A stretch of DNA of 64,000 bases from Bacillota bacterium (GCA_017577945.1 PKQS01000010.1:124001-188000), one strand, 5' to 3'; positions 38,676 to 48,585 are shown, numbered from the stretch's first letter. Numbers and translations are program-made. Notes: generated by a model from the letters alone, not told the origin.

Positions 38676-39431
38676 CTAGGACACCAGCGCGCCCGCCCGC
38701 TCCAGCCACGGCTGGAGAAGCGAACGCGGCGCCGCTTGCACATCCAAGTCGAACACTTCAGCGAAGCGGCGCCGCAGCGCCTCGTGCACCGTTGCCAACG
38801 GCACCTCCCGGCCCAGCAGCTGCGCCAACGACGTGACGCCGCGGTTGCTGAGGCCGCAAGGGATGATGCCGGAAAAGTACGTGAGGTCCGTGTTGACGTT
38901 GAGGGCGAACCCGTGGCTCGTCACCCAGCGCGTGAACTTCACGCCGATGGCCGCGATCTTCGCGCCGCCGACCCACACGCCCGTCAGGCCCGGGACCCGG
39001 CCGGCGGCAATCCCAAAGTCGGCTAGGGCGCGGATGATGGCCTCTTCAAGATCGCGCAAGTACTTGTGCGCGTCCCGCCCGCGCCGGCGCAAATCGAGGA
39101 TGGGATACCCCACCACCTGGCCGGGGCCGTGGTACGTTACGTCGCCGCCGCGGTCGACGTGGTACACCTCGACTCCCTTCTGCGCCAGCTGCTGCTGGTT
39201 CCACAGCACGTGGCGCTCGTCCGCGCCGCGCCCCAGCGTGTACACGTGCGGGTGCTCAACGAAGAGCAGCAAGTCGGGCACCCGCCCCCCGAGGCGAGCT
39301 TCGACCAGCGCCGCTTGCAGGTCCCACGCCTGCGCGTAAGGAACCCGGCCCAAGTCCACCGCCCAGCACGGCGGACGCTCTCCCTGCGCGGCCACACGCT
39401 CGTCCACGTCGCCCAGCGACCTCGCCATCAT
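38676..39431 (-). CDS. lipB: Octanoyl-[acyl-carrier-protein]-protein transferase
   Basis: LipB moves octanoyl from ACP to the lipoyl domains, the first step of lipoate synthesis. The 251 residues show [31 protein letters not shown] with the catalytic Lys, and [14 protein letters not shown] with the catalytic Cys192. It overlaps the lipA stop (ATGATG/TGA), so the two are translationally coupled. Confidence 0.96.
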   Translation of the reverse strand: MMARSLGDVDERVAAQGERPPCWAVDLGRVPYAQAWDLQAALVEARLGGRVPDLLLFVEHPHVYTLGRGADERHVLWNQQQLAQKGVEVYHVDRGGDVTYHGPGQVVGYPILDLRRRGRDAHKYLRDLEEAIIRALADFGIAAGRVPGLTGVWVGGAKIAAIGVKFTRWVTSHGFALNVNTDLTYFSGIIPCGLSNRGVTSLAQLLGREVPLATVHEALRRRFAEVFDLDVQAAPRSLLQPWLERAGALVS

Positions 39432-40429
39432 ACGCGGACGCCACCCAGCTTTTCGAACTGCTCGCGCGCGTGATAGGAGCTGCGTACCAGCGGTCCCGCT
39501 TCCACGTGCGGAATGCCGATGGCTTCGCCCATCCGCTTCAGCTCTTCGAACTCGGCGGGCGTGTAGTACTTCTCCACCGGCAAATGCTTGATGGACGGCC
39601 GCAAGTACTGGCCGATGGTCATGATGTCCACGCCCACCGCGTGGACGTCGCGCATCACTTGCTCGATTTCCTCCAGCGTCTCGCCGAGACCGACCATGAT
39701 GCCGGTCTTGGTCAGCACGCCGGGGTCCATTTCCTTGGCCCGGCGCAGCAGCTCCAGCGACCGCTCGTACTTGGCCTTCGGACGCACCCACGGGTACAGC
39801 CGCGGCACCGTTTCCATGTTGTGGTTCAAGATTTCGGGTTTGGCGTCCAGCGTAATCTTCAGGGCTTCCCAGTTGCCCTGGAAGTCCGGGATGAGCACTT
39901 CGACGGTGGTGCCGGGGCTGGCGGCGCGGATGGCCTTGATAGTCGCGTGGAAAATCTCGGCGCCGCCGTTGACCAGGTCGTCCCGCGTCACCGACGTGAC
40001 GACCGCGTGCTTGAGGCCCATGGCCTTCACCGCTTCGGCCACCCGGGCCGGCTCCGCCCAGTCCAGCTCCGTCGGCTTACCGGACTTGACGGCGCAAAAG
40101 CCGCACGCGCGCGTGCAGATGTCGCCGAGGATCATGAACGTCGCGGTGCCGCTCTCCCAGCACTCGAACATGTTGGGGCACTGGGCCTCTTCGCACACCG
40201 TATGCAGCGACAGGCCCCGCATCATGCCCTGCAGGCGGCGGTAATTGGGCCCCATGACGGCCCGCACCTTGAGCCATTCGGGCTTCCCGGTCCGGCTGTA
40301 GTTTTCCGATCGACGCGGCGGGCGCGTCCGCAGCGGCGCCCCGCCGGCGGAGGCGGGTACCGCGGCTGGCCCTCCTCCGTGCTCCAACGGCAATCCGTTG
40401 ACGGCGGCCAACGGCAGTTCTCGCTCCAT
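39428..40429 (-). CDS. lipA: Lipoyl synthase
   Basis: Radical SAM enzyme that inserts two sulfurs into protein-bound octanoyl groups. The 333 residues carry the auxiliary cluster motif [12 protein letters not shown] and the radical SAM motif CTRACGFC, with a closing RSSYHA whose Ser is a cluster ligand. The N-terminus is about 40 residues longer than usual and Pro/Ala/Gly-rich. AGGAGTGA precedes the ATG. It directly follows the E2 gene that supplies its substrate. Confidence 0.96.
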   Translation of the reverse strand: MERELPLAAVNGLPLEHGGGPAAVPASAGGAPLRTRPPRRSENYSRTGKPEWLKVRAVMGPNYRRLQGMMRGLSLHTVCEEAQCPNMFECWESGTATFMILGDICTRACGFCAVKSGKPTELDWAEPARVAEAVKAMGLKHAVVTSVTRDDLVNGGAEIFHATIKAIRAASPGTTVEVLIPDFQGNWEALKITLDAKPEILNHNMETVPRLYPWVRPKAKYERSLELLRRAKEMDPGVLTKTGIMVGLGETLEEIEQVMRDVHAVGVDIMTIGQYLRPSIKHLPVEKYYTPAEFEELKRMGEAIGIPHVEAGPLVRSSYHAREQFEKLGGVRV

Positions 40430-40493
40430 CGACGTTCACTCCTATCCTTTTTCCGGCCCGCGCCGCGTGCGGCGCCGCGCCCGGCCCGGCTGT

Positions 40494-41825
40494 TCAGTAC
40501 AGCGGTGTATCCGGGCCGTAGCTTTCCAGCCGCTCTTTGAGCGACTGCAGGAACCGCCCGACGTACAGCCCGTCGGTCACCCGGTGATCGAACGAGATGC
40601 AGACGTTCATCACCGAGCGAATCCCGATCGCGTCGCCCACCACCACCGGCGCGCGGCGGATAGCCTCCATCGTAATAATAGCCGCCTGCGGCTGGTGAAT
40701 AATCGGGTACGACGCTACGGACCCGAAGGCGCCCGTGTTGTTGACCGTGATGGTGCCGCCTTGGACGTCCTCCAGCCGCAGCCGGCCGGCGCGGGCCCGC
40801 GTCGTCAGATCGGCCAGGGCGTGGGCCAAGCCGGCGATGCTGAGGCGATCCGCATCGTGAATGACCGGCACGATGAGGCCGTCCTCCAGGCCGACGGCCA
40901 CGCCCACGTTGATTCGCTTCTTCACGATAATGCGTTCGCCCTGCCACGTGGCGTTCAGCAGCGGGAACTGCTTCAGGCTGTCGACGACCGCCTTGATGAA
41001 GAAGGGCAAGTACGTCAAGGAGACGCCTTCCGCGGCCTGGAACGCGTCCTTCTTCGCCTGCCGCAAAGCCACCAGCTGCGTGACGTCCACTTCCGTCATC
41101 GTCCACGCGTGGGGCACCGTCTGCTTGCTGGCGCTCATGTGGCGCGCGATAGCGCTGCGCATCGCATCCGGGACGATCAGCTGGTCGCCCGGCTCCAGCG
41201 CCGGCTCAGCCGCCGGCGCGCCGGCCCGCTCCAGGCGCGCCACCGGCGAGACAGCCGTTGCCGGTTCCGGTGCGGAAGGCCTGGCCTCCGCGGCTTCCGC
41301 TTCCCGCCGCGCCACGTAGGCCAGTACGTCCGCTTTCGTCACCCGCCCTCCGGCGCCCGTTCCTCTGATCTGGCGCAAGTCGACGCCGTACTCCTGCGCC
41401 AGCCTGCGCACCAGCGGCGAATAGACGCCCCGCGGTAGCTCCCCGGCGGCTACGGCGGCGCGCGCAAGCTCTGCGGCGGTCGCGGCCCGAGAAGGCTCCG
41501 TGGCGATAGCGGAGCCGAAAGCCTCTGCGGCCGGGGCCGGCGCGTGGCTGGGCGGCAGCGCCGGCGCTTCCTCGGCGCCCGCGTCCACCGTCTCGATGAC
41601 GGCCAGCGGCGTTCCCACCGCGACCGTTTCCCCTTCCGCTACCAGCAGCTCCACCACGATGCCGCTGTATTCAGACGGGATTTCCGTGTTGACCTTGTCC
41701 GTGATGACCTCCACCAACGGCTCGAAGCGTTCCACCCGGTCGCCGGGCGCCTTCAGCCACTTGCCGACGGTTCCCTCAACCACACTTTCCCCAAGCTGCG
41801 GCATCGTTATCGTCTTGCGCGGCAT
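40494..41825 (-). CDS. 2-oxoacid dehydrogenase E2 (dihydrolipoyl acyltransferase)
   Basis: Core E2 protein, 443 residues, of a branched-chain-type 2-oxoacid dehydrogenase complex. The N-terminal lipoyl domain has TDKVNTE with the lipoylated Lys44. A Pro/Ala linker follows, then the E1/E3-binding domain (SPLVRRLAQEYGVDLRQIRG, about 135-175) and the catalytic domain with VCISFDHRVTDG, where the His and Asp are active. AAAGGAGG lies 6 bases before the chosen ATG. It follows the E1 genes by 17 bases. Confidence 0.93.
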   Translation of the reverse strand: MPRKTITMPQLGESVVEGTVGKWLKAPGDRVERFEPLVEVITDKVNTEIPSEYSGIVVELLVAEGETVAVGTPLAVIETVDAGAEEAPALPPSHAPAPAAEAFGSAIATEPSRAATAAELARAAVAAGELPRGVYSPLVRRLAQEYGVDLRQIRGTGAGGRVTKADVLAYVARREAEAAEARPSAPEPATAVSPVARLERAGAPAAEPALEPGDQLIVPDAMRSAIARHMSASKQTVPHAWTMTEVDVTQLVALRQAKKDAFQAAEGVSLTYLPFFIKAVVDSLKQFPLLNATWQGERIIVKKRINVGVAVGLEDGLIVPVIHDADRLSIAGLAHALADLTTRARAGRLRLEDVQGGTITVNNTGAFGSVASYPIIHQPQAAIITMEAIRRAPVVVGDAIGIRSVMNVCISFDHRVTDGLYVGRFLQSLKERLESYGPDTPLY

Positions 41826-41842
41826 GGCGGCCCTCCTTTGGC

Positions 41843-42829
41843 TCAAAAGCGGGCCAATTCCCGCATCGCTTCGTACTGCTGCTCCACCGACGGCATGAAC
41901 GCCTTCTCCAGCACGCCGTTGTACGGCATGGCCGGCACGTCGGGCGGCGCCACCCGTTTGATGGGCGCGTCCAGGTAGAACAACGCTTCCTCGGCGATGA
42001 CGGCGCTCACTTCCGCTCCAATGCCGCCCGTCTTCGTGTCTTCATGGGAAATCATGACGCGGCCTGTCTTCTTGACCGACTCCAGAATCGTCTCCCGATC
42101 CAGGGGTGCCACGGTGCGCAAGTCGATGACTTCGGCCTCGAAGCCGTCCTCTTTGGCCAGGCGCTCCGCGGCTTCGAGGCACAAATGCACGTTGAGCCCG
42201 TAAGTGATGACGGTGAGATCCTTGCCCGGCCGCTTGACGTCCGCCTTCCCCAGCGCAATGACGTAGTCGCCGTCCGGCACTTCGCCCCGGATCGAGCGAT
42301 ACATCTTCTTGTGTTCAAAAAACAGCACCGGGTCGTCGTCCCGGATGGCCGCCTTCAACAAACCCTTCGCATCGTAAGGCGTGGAGGGAATGACGATCTT
42401 CAGCCCGGGCACGTGGTGGAACAGCCCTTCGACGCTTTGCGAGTGGTACAGCGCACCGTGCACGCCGCCGCCGAAGGGCGCGCGAATGACGATGGGGCAG
42501 CTCCAGGCGCCGTTGGAGCGGTAGCGGATTTTCGCCGCCTCGTTGATAATCTGGTCCATGGCCGGGTGGATGAAGTCGGCGAACTGGATCTCCGCCACGG
42601 GCCGCAGGCCGTACGCCGCCGCGCCGATGGCGGCGCCCACGATCAGCGACTCGGTCAGCGGCGTGTCCAACACCCGCATGGGGCCGAACTCGTCAATCAG
42701 CCCGTCCGTCACCCGAAAAACGCCGCCGCGAACGCCCACGTCCTGGCCGAGGACGAACACCCGCTCGTCGCGGCGCATCTCTTCCGCCAGCGCGTCGTGG
42801 ATGGCTTCAAGAAACGTCTTGACCGCCAC
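41843..42829 (-). CDS. bkdAB: 2-oxoacid dehydrogenase E1 beta (branched-chain type)
   Basis: E1 beta subunit, 328 residues, which with E1 alpha uses thiamine diphosphate to decarboxylate a 2-oxoacid. FADFIHPAMDQIINEAAK, GGGVHGALYHSQSVE and the KIVIPSTPYDAKGLL stretch are typical; the last two and the DVPAMPYNGVLEKAFMP tail resemble branched-chain enzymes. Start GTG with GAGGG upstream. No E3 (lpd) gene lies in the window. Confidence 0.9.
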   Translation of the reverse strand: MAVKTFLEAIHDALAEEMRRDERVFVLGQDVGVRGGVFRVTDGLIDEFGPMRVLDTPLTESLIVGAAIGAAAYGLRPVAEIQFADFIHPAMDQIINEAAKIRYRSNGAWSCPIVIRAPFGGGVHGALYHSQSVEGLFHHVPGLKIVIPSTPYDAKGLLKAAIRDDDPVLFFEHKKMYRSIRGEVPDGDYVIALGKADVKRPGKDLTVITYGLNVHLCLEAAERLAKEDGFEAEVIDLRTVAPLDRETILESVKKTGRVMISHEDTKTGGIGAEVSAVIAEEALFYLDAPIKRVAPPDVPAMPYNGVLEKAFMPSVEQQYEAMRELARF

Positions 42830-42845
42830 AGGCCCTCGCTCCCCC

Positions 42846-43835
42846 TCACTGCGCGAACACGTGCCGCACCAAATCCGACGGTTCGGGATCAGGAGCCGCT
42901 TCCGCGTAGGCGATGGCTTCGTCGATTTCCGCCGCGAACTGCCGCCGCAGCTCCTCGTCGTGCGCCTCGGTCAGGATGCCGCGGGCCAAGGCGTACTCCC
43001 GCAGCTTGCGCACCGGATCGTGTTGCTTCTGGCGCTCTACTTCCGCCGGATCCCGGTACTTGCGGTCGTCGTCGTCGCTGGAGTGCGGCGTGAACCGGTA
43101 CACCTTGGCCTCGATGAGCGTGGGCCCTTCGCCGCGGCGCGCCTGGTCCACCGCTTCCTTCATGGCGCGGTAGACGGCGAAAACGTCCGTGCCGTCTACG
43201 GTCACGCCGGGGAAGCCGTACCCTTGGGCCCGGACGGACACGTTTTCCACCGCCATCTGCTTTTCACGGGGAACGGAAATGGCGTAGCCGTTGTTTTCGC
43301 AGAAGAAAATGACCGGCAGCTTGTGGACGCCGGCAAAGTTCATGCCTTCGTGCACGTCGCCTTTGTTGGCCGTGCCTTCGCCGTAGGAGGTCCAGACGAC
43401 GATGTCGTCGCCCCGCAGCTTGGCCGCGTACGCGATGCCCGCGGCGTGCGGCACCTGTGTCCCCACGGGGCTGGAGCCGGTGAAAATGTTGAGGCGGCGC
43501 AAGCTCCAGTGGTTCGGCATCTGCCGGCCGCCGCTGTTGGGGTCGTCGGCCTTGGCCATGTGCATGAGCATGATTTCCCGCACCGTCATGCCCAGCGTCA
43601 GCACGACGCCCAAGTCCCTGTAATAGGGAAGCACCCAGTCGGTTCCCGGCCGCAGCGCCCACGCCGCGCCGACCTGCGCCGCTTCGTGCCCTTGCCCGGA
43701 AATAACAAAATGCACCTTGCCCATGCGGTTGAGGAGCCAGGTGCGTTCGTCGACCATCCGGGCCAACAGCATCTTCTTGTACATTTCGAGGACGTCTCGG
43801 TCGCTGAGACCCAGTTCCGCGTGGCGATTCTCCAC
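42846..43835 (-). CDS. bkdAA: 2-oxoacid dehydrogenase E1 alpha (branched-chain type)
   Basis: E1 alpha subunit, 329 residues, binding thiamine diphosphate and Mg. GQGHEAAQVGAAWAL, DPNSGGRQMPNHWS, GEGTANKGDVHEGMNFAGVH and ENNGYAISVP are family motifs; the phosphorylation-loop-like TPHSSDDDDRKYR strongly resembles BkdAA of Bacillus, so branched-chain oxoacids (from Val, Leu, Ile) are the likely substrates. Such complexes also provide primers for iso/anteiso fatty acids. Start GTG with AGGGGGG 9 bases upstream. First gene of the dehydrogenase-lipA-lipB operon. Confidence 0.9.
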   Translation of the reverse strand: MENRHAELGLSDRDVLEMYKKMLLARMVDERTWLLNRMGKVHFVISGQGHEAAQVGAAWALRPGTDWVLPYYRDLGVVLTLGMTVREIMLMHMAKADDPNSGGRQMPNHWSLRRLNIFTGSSPVGTQVPHAAGIAYAAKLRGDDIVVWTSYGEGTANKGDVHEGMNFAGVHKLPVIFFCENNGYAISVPREKQMAVENVSVRAQGYGFPGVTVDGTDVFAVYRAMKEAVDQARRGEGPTLIEAKVYRFTPHSSDDDDRKYRDPAEVERQKQHDPVRKLREYALARGILTEAHDEELRRQFAAEIDEAIAYAEAAPDPEPSDLVRHVFAQ

Positions 43836-43919
43836 CCGCAGTCCCCCCTTGAAGCGTGCTTGCTCCTCTCACCCGGCCCCCGCGGCCGGGAATCGTCGCC
43901 GTGCTGACCCCCGTCCCCG

Positions 43920-44702
43920 TTATTCCCCGCGCTCAGGCCGCGTCCCTGCCAGCACCAGCCTGCCGTCCCGGAGCACGGGCACCGCCCCCGACGCGTCCAC
44001 CTGCGCGCAAAAGGCCACGTCGTCCCGCAGCCCCAGCCGTAGCAGCCGGCGGCCGTGGAAGCTGGCCGTCAGCTCGGACAGCGCCGCCTGGGAGCCGTCG
44101 CCGGCTCCGGCCTTGAGGCGCAGCGCAGCGACCGCTCCGTCGCCCGGTTCCACCGCCGCCAGCGCCTGCAAGCGCTCCACGATGAGCGCGGCGCAGTAAG
44201 CGTCCTCGCGGGAGAAGCGGCCGTCGGTGCCGCTGCAGACGATAAGCGCTCCCTTGCCCCGGTGCTGCGCCTCCTGCGCGAGGGCCCGGGCCGCCGCGGC
44301 CGCGTTGCGCAAGCAAGCCGCAAACACCGCCAAGCCGCTGGGATTCTCGCCGCCTTCGGACGCTGCGCGGGCCAGCCGCGAGAACGCCTGCGTGCCGTTG
44401 GTAGTCGTCATGACGACGAGCTTCCCCGCCACCGCCTCGGGCTTGTAGTCGAAGGGCGAGTTGCCCAGGTCGAAGCCGGGAATGCGCACGGCGCCGCGCT
44501 CGCCGCCCAGCACCGCACCTTGCCGCCGCCACGCCAGGGCCTCTTCGGGCGTCGCCACCGGCACGACCCCGGCCGCACCGTGCTCCAGCGCCGTCAGCGC
44601 CGTCGTCGTGAACCGCAGCACGTCCACCACCGCCGCGGCGCCGAACAGCGACCAGTCCACCGCGACCAGCTCGCCGGGGGTGAATACTACGTCTACAAAC
44701 AA
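43920..44702 (-). CDS. ComB-family phosphatase (2-phosphosulfolactate phosphatase-like)
   Basis: Protein of the ComB family (PF04029), about 260 residues. The founding archaeal enzyme dephosphorylates 2-phosphosulfolactate in coenzyme M synthesis; bacterial members have uncertain substrates. Family traits include VVDVLRFTTTALTALEHGA, MTTTNGTQAF, CLRNAAAAARAL and CSGTDGRFSREDAYCAALI. The TTG start with GGGAGGG 8 bases upstream is preferred; an in-frame GTG at 44771 would add 23 residues. No other coenzyme M gene is nearby. Confidence 0.82.
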   Translation of the reverse strand: MFVDVVFTPGELVAVDWSLFGAAAVVDVLRFTTTALTALEHGAAGVVPVATPEEALAWRRQGAVLGGERGAVRIPGFDLGNSPFDYKPEAVAGKLVVMTTTNGTQAFSRLARAASEGGENPSGLAVFAACLRNAAAAARALAQEAQHRGKGALIVCSGTDGRFSREDAYCAALIVERLQALAAVEPGDGAVAALRLKAGAGDGSQAALSELTASFHGRRLLRLGLRDDVAFCAQVDASGAVPVLRDGRLVLAGTRPERGE

Positions 44703-44766
44703 CGTCTTTCCCTCCCGCCTGCTTGCGGGGCTGGGACCATCGTTCGAGCCGCGGCCGCCGCCTTCC

Positions 44767-44795
44767 TTCACAAATACACCCCGGGCTGGTATAAT
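44767..44795 (+). promoter_or_regulatory. Sigma-A promoter of the NifU-domain gene
   Basis: TTCACA (44767-44772, 5 of 6), a 17-base spacer and a perfect TATAAT (44790-44795) lie 29 bases before the ATG. Confidence 0.85.
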
Positions 44796-44824
44796 GGGCG
44801 TGACTCTAGAAAGGGGTGACTGCC

Positions 44825-45064
44825 ATGGCCGACATCACCTCCGTGCGTGAGCGGGTCGAGGCGGCGCTGGAGCGCATCCGTCCCGCGGTGCAGATGGACG
44901 GCGGCGACGTGCAGCTGGTCGACGTGTCCGAAGACGGCGTTGTCACTGTGCAACTGATGGGCGCCTGCGGCGGCTGCCCGATGTCGATGCTCACCTTGAA
45001 GGCCGGTATCGAGCGCATCATCAAGGCGCAGGTGCCGGAAGTGACGGAAATCGTCGCCGTGTAG
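44825..45064 (+). CDS. NifU-domain Fe-S scaffold protein
   Basis: Small NifU C-terminal-domain protein (Nfu type), 79 residues, that can carry and pass on a [4Fe-4S] cluster. The cluster motif is GACGGCPMS (CxxC) and the domain begins RPAVQMDGGDVQLV. AAAGGGGTGA precedes the ATG. It is a single-gene unit with its own promoter and terminator; LipA, HemW and complex I subunits in this window are possible clients. Confidence 0.94.
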   Translation: MADITSVRERVEAALERIRPAVQMDGGDVQLVDVSEDGVVTVQLMGACGGCPMSMLTLKAGIERIIKAQVPEVTEIVAV

Positions 45065-45086
45065 CCTCCGGCCTCCCGGCCAGGAC

Positions 45087-45110
45087 CGGCCCCGTGCGGG
45101 GCCGTTTTTT
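45087..45110 (+). terminator. Terminator after the NifU-domain gene
   Basis: A 7-bp GC stem (45087-45093 with 45098-45104, loop of 4) is followed by six T. Confidence 0.92.
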
Positions 45111-45275
45111 GTTTTCTCTCCGCCCCTCCGCCCGGCGTCCCCGCGCCGAGAACATCTCCCGGCTTCGTGCCCGCCCGCGACAGGCCGGCAAAGGAAACCG
45201 CGCGGCGGTGCGGAAAATAATCGCAACGCCCGCTGAGAAGACAACCCGTTGCGAAAAGAGGTGTCCCAACAGGCC

Positions 45276-46403
45276 ATGAACACGATGGAGGAACGAGCGG
45301 CGGCCGCGCCGGCGGTGCCCGCGCTCGACCCCGTCCAGCGCCTGACCGAGCTCTTAGGCGCCCTGTCGGAAACGGCCGGACCGTCGGGTTCCGAGCGTTC
45401 CGTGGCGCAGCTGGTCGCGGACGCGCTCAGGCCCTTCTGCGACGAAGTGCGGGTCGACGCGCTGGGCAACGTCATCGCCAAGCGAGCCGGCACCGCGCCC
45501 GCGGCGGATCGGCGCCCGCGGCTCATGATCGCGGCCCACATGGACGAAATCGGCCTCATCGTCACGAAAATCGAGGACGAAGGCTTCCTGCGCTTTACCG
45601 CCATCGGCGGCATCGACCCGCGCACCCTCGTCGCGCAGGAAGTCATCGTGCTGTCGGATCCGCCGCTGCCGGGGTTTGTCGGGGTCAAGCCCCCGCATCT
45701 GCTGGTGGAGGCGGAGCGCGCGAAAGCGCAGCCCATCGACGAGCTGTTCATCGACGTGGGCCTGCGGGGGGAAGACGCGCGCCGGCGGGTGCGGGTAGGA
45801 GACCCCGTCGTCGTCAAGCGGCGCTTCACCAAGCTGCAGGGCACGCGCGTCTGCGGCAAGGCGCTCGACAACCGCGCCGGGGTGGCGGCCATGATCGAAG
45901 CGATGCGGCTCCTGGCGGGACTGAGCCACGTGGCCGACGTGTACGCGGTCGCCACGGTGCAGGAAGAAGTGGGGCTCCGGGGGGCCATCGTCAGCGCGTA
46001 CGGCATCGTGCCGGATATGGCCATCGCCGTGGACGTAGGCTACGGCGCTGCACCCGGGCTGCCGGAAGACGACGTCATCGCTATGGGCAAAGGCCCCGCC
46101 GTGGGGCTGGGCGCCAACGTGCACCCGCGCCTGCACGATCTCTTGACGCGCACGGCGCGCCTCAACGGCATCCCGCACCAGATCGAGCCGATGCCGGCCT
46201 CTTCGGGCACCGACGCGTGGGCGATGCAGGTGGTGCGCAGCGGCATCCCGACGGCCGTCGTCTCCATCCCCCTGCGCTACATGCACTCCAGCGTGGAAGT
46301 GGTGGACGTGGAGGACGTGCGGAACACGGCGCGCCTGCTCGCGCACGCGGCCGCGGCGCTGTCGGAAGATCACGCGAGGGGGTGGGCCTATGATCTTGCG
46401 TGA
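45276..46403 (+). CDS. M42-family aminopeptidase, first of three
   Basis: Dimetal aminopeptidase of the M42 (TET/FrvX/YsdC) family, 375 residues; such enzymes form large tetrahedral particles that trim short peptides. Metal ligands and catalytic residues are in AAHMDEIG, ALDNRAG, TVQEEVGLRGA (Glu-Glu), Asp253 in AVDVGYG, and RYMHS. The ATG was chosen downstream of a weak GAGGTG; a TTG nine codons earlier and an ATG three codons later are possible. Its end overlaps the next gene by 14 bases. Confidence 0.88.
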   Translation: MNTMEERAAAAPAVPALDPVQRLTELLGALSETAGPSGSERSVAQLVADALRPFCDEVRVDALGNVIAKRAGTAPAADRRPRLMIAAHMDEIGLIVTKIEDEGFLRFTAIGGIDPRTLVAQEVIVLSDPPLPGFVGVKPPHLLVEAERAKAQPIDELFIDVGLRGEDARRRVRVGDPVVVKRRFTKLQGTRVCGKALDNRAGVAAMIEAMRLLAGLSHVADVYAVATVQEEVGLRGAIVSAYGIVPDMAIAVDVGYGAAPGLPEDDVIAMGKGPAVGLGANVHPRLHDLLTRTARLNGIPHQIEPMPASSGTDAWAMQVVRSGIPTAVVSIPLRYMHSSVEVVDVEDVRNTARLLAHAAAALSEDHARGWAYDLA

Positions 46404-47430
46404 GCTGTCGGAGCTGCCCGGCGTCTCCGGCGATGAAGGGCGCGTCCGGGAGCGCATCTGGCAAGCCGTGCGCGGCGTGGTGGACGGCGGCAAAGTGGAC
46501 GCTATGGGCAATCTTATTACGTGGAAAGGTTTGGACAAGCCCGGGCCGCGCCTCATGATCGCCGCGCACATGGACGAAGTGGGCCTCATGGTCACCCGCG
46601 TCGACCGGGAGGGGCTCTTGCGCTTCAAGAAAGTCGGCGGCATCGACGACCGCGTGCTGCCGGCCAAGCCCGTTTACGTGGGCCCGGACAAGATCCCCGG
46701 GGTCATCGGCGTCAAGCCCGTGCACTTAACCAAGCCCGCCGAGCGCGGCAAGCCCGTGCCGTACAACGAACTGTACATCGACATCGGTGCCTCGTCGCAG
46801 GAGGAAGCGGAACGGCTCGTCAAGCCGGGCACGTACGTCACGTTCGCGACGGAGTACGCCGAGCTGGGAGACGGGCTGGCGAAAGGCAAAGCCTTTGACG
46901 ACCGGGTCGGCTGCTCGCTGCTGGTGGACTTGCTGCACGAAGACGTCCCCTTCCCCCTTTTCGGCGTCTTCACGGTGCAGGAAGAAATCGGCCTGCGGGG
47001 CGCCGGCATCGCCGCGTATGAGGTGGCGCCGGACCTGGCCCTCGTCCTGGAAGGCACCACGTGCGCGGACATCCCCGGCGCCGAGGAGCACGGCCAGTCG
47101 ACGCGCCTGGGCCATGGGCCGGCCATCACCGTCATGGACCGGTCCAACATCCCCGCGCTGCCCATCATCGAGCGGCTGGCCCGCACCGCCGAAGAAAACG
47201 GCATTCCGTGGCAATGGAAGCGTACAACCTTCGGCGGGACCGACGCGGGCAGCATTCACCTCACCCGCGCCGGCGTGCCGTCGGCCACAGTATCGGTGCC
47301 GTGCCGTTACATCCACTCGCCGTGCGCGTTCATGAGCCTGAAAGACTACGAAAACACTCGGCGCCTGCTGACCGCCTTCCTGGCGGAAGTGCCCGGCGTG
47401 GCGGCGCAGCTGCGCCCCGCCGCGGTGTGA
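46390..47430 (+). CDS. M42-family aminopeptidase, second of three
   Basis: Paralogue of the preceding gene, 346 residues. It has AAHMDEVG, AFDDRVG, TVQEEIGLRGAG and RYIHSP. The metal ligand that is Asp in the neighbours appears as Glu221 in VLEGTTCADIPG, a change also recalled from some M42 members, which may alter metal binding or specificity. The start overlaps the previous stop by 14 bases, giving tight coupling. Confidence 0.9.
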   Translation: MILRELSELPGVSGDEGRVRERIWQAVRGVVDGGKVDAMGNLITWKGLDKPGPRLMIAAHMDEVGLMVTRVDREGLLRFKKVGGIDDRVLPAKPVYVGPDKIPGVIGVKPVHLTKPAERGKPVPYNELYIDIGASSQEEAERLVKPGTYVTFATEYAELGDGLAKGKAFDDRVGCSLLVDLLHEDVPFPLFGVFTVQEEIGLRGAGIAAYEVAPDLALVLEGTTCADIPGAEEHGQSTRLGHGPAITVMDRSNIPALPIIERLARTAEENGIPWQWKRTTFGGTDAGSIHLTRAGVPSATVSVPCRYIHSPCAFMSLKDYENTRRLLTAFLAEVPGVAAQLRPAAV

Positions 47431-47468
47431 AGCGGCGCCCGCCTTGCGGAAGCAGAGGAGGATGGACG

Positions 47469-48518
47469 ATGCAAGCGAAGTACGCCGACAGCCAACGACT
47501 GGAGCAGCTCATCCGGCGGCTGGCGCCGCTGTACGGCCCCTCCGGCCGCGAGGAAGCGGTGCGCGCCGCCGTCATCGACCTGGTGAAGCCTCTGGCGGAC
47601 GAAGTGACGGTGGACGCGCTGGGCAACGTCATCGCCCGGCGCCGCGGCGCGGGCGGACCGGCGGCCCGCCGCGTCATGGTCGCCGCCCACATGGACGAAA
47701 TCGGCGTCATCGTCACCCACATCGACGACAACGGCTTCCTGCGCTTCGCCCCCGTGGGCGGCGTGGGCCCCGCGACGCTGCTGGGCCAGCAAGTCGTGTT
47801 TGACAACGGCGTCGTCGGCGCCGTGGGCATCGAGAAAGTCGAAGGGCCCAAAGACATCCACCTCGACAAGCTGTTCATCGACATCGGAGCGTCCAGTAAG
47901 CAGGAGGCCGAAAAGTACGTGCGCGTCGGCTCGTGCGCCGCGTATTTGCGGGACGTCGCCAAAGCGGGTTCGCGCCTTATCGGCAAAGCCATGGACGACC
48001 GCGTGGGCTGCGCCGTGGCCATCGAGGCGCTCCACCAGCTCAAGGACGATCCCGGTCCCAACGACGTCTACTTCGTGTTCACCGTCCAAGAGGAAGTCGG
48101 CCTGCGCGGGGCCAGGACGTCCGCCTACGCCGTGGAGCCCGACGTCGCCATCGCCGTGGACGTGACGGCCACGGGCGACACGCCCAACGGTCAGCGCCTC
48201 AACATGAAGCTGGGCGGCGGCGTGGCGATTAAGGTCAAAGACGGCAGCCTCATCACCCACCGCGGGTTACGGGAGCTCTTGGTGCAGTGCGCTGAAGAAG
48301 AAGGCATCCCGTACCAGATGGAAGTGCTGCCTTCCGGCGGCACCGACGCGGGTGCCATTCACGTGACCAGGACCGGCGTTCCGTCGGGCGTGCTCTCCAT
48401 CCCCACCCGCTACCTGCACACGCCCGCCGAGATGGTGGACCTGGCCGACGTGGCGGCTACGGCCGACCTGTTGACGGCGGCGCTGCGCCGCGAGCTGAAC
48501 GTCGGCGCGAGCGGTTAA
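47469..48518 (+). CDS. M42-family aminopeptidase, third of three
   Basis: Third paralogue, 349 residues, with AAHMDEIG, AMDDRVG, TVQEEVGLRGA, Asp231 in AVDVTATGD and RYLHTP, so all expected metal ligands are present. GAGGAGG lies 7 bases before the ATG, and the gene is 38 bases after the second copy. Three adjacent, diverged copies suggest either distinct specificities or mixed particles. Confidence 0.92.
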   Translation: MQAKYADSQRLEQLIRRLAPLYGPSGREEAVRAAVIDLVKPLADEVTVDALGNVIARRRGAGGPAARRVMVAAHMDEIGVIVTHIDDNGFLRFAPVGGVGPATLLGQQVVFDNGVVGAVGIEKVEGPKDIHLDKLFIDIGASSKQEAEKYVRVGSCAAYLRDVAKAGSRLIGKAMDDRVGCAVAIEALHQLKDDPGPNDVYFVFTVQEEVGLRGARTSAYAVEPDVAIAVDVTATGDTPNGQRLNMKLGGGVAIKVKDGSLITHRGLRELLVQCAEEEGIPYQMEVLPSGGTDAGAIHVTRTGVPSGVLSIPTRYLHTPAEMVDLADVAATADLLTAALRRELNVGASG

Positions 48519-48585
48519 TGCCGGCGCGAACGGTTCCGCGCAGCCCGGACCGACGGTTCTTGCGCCGGCGCTGAGGCCCAAAACG

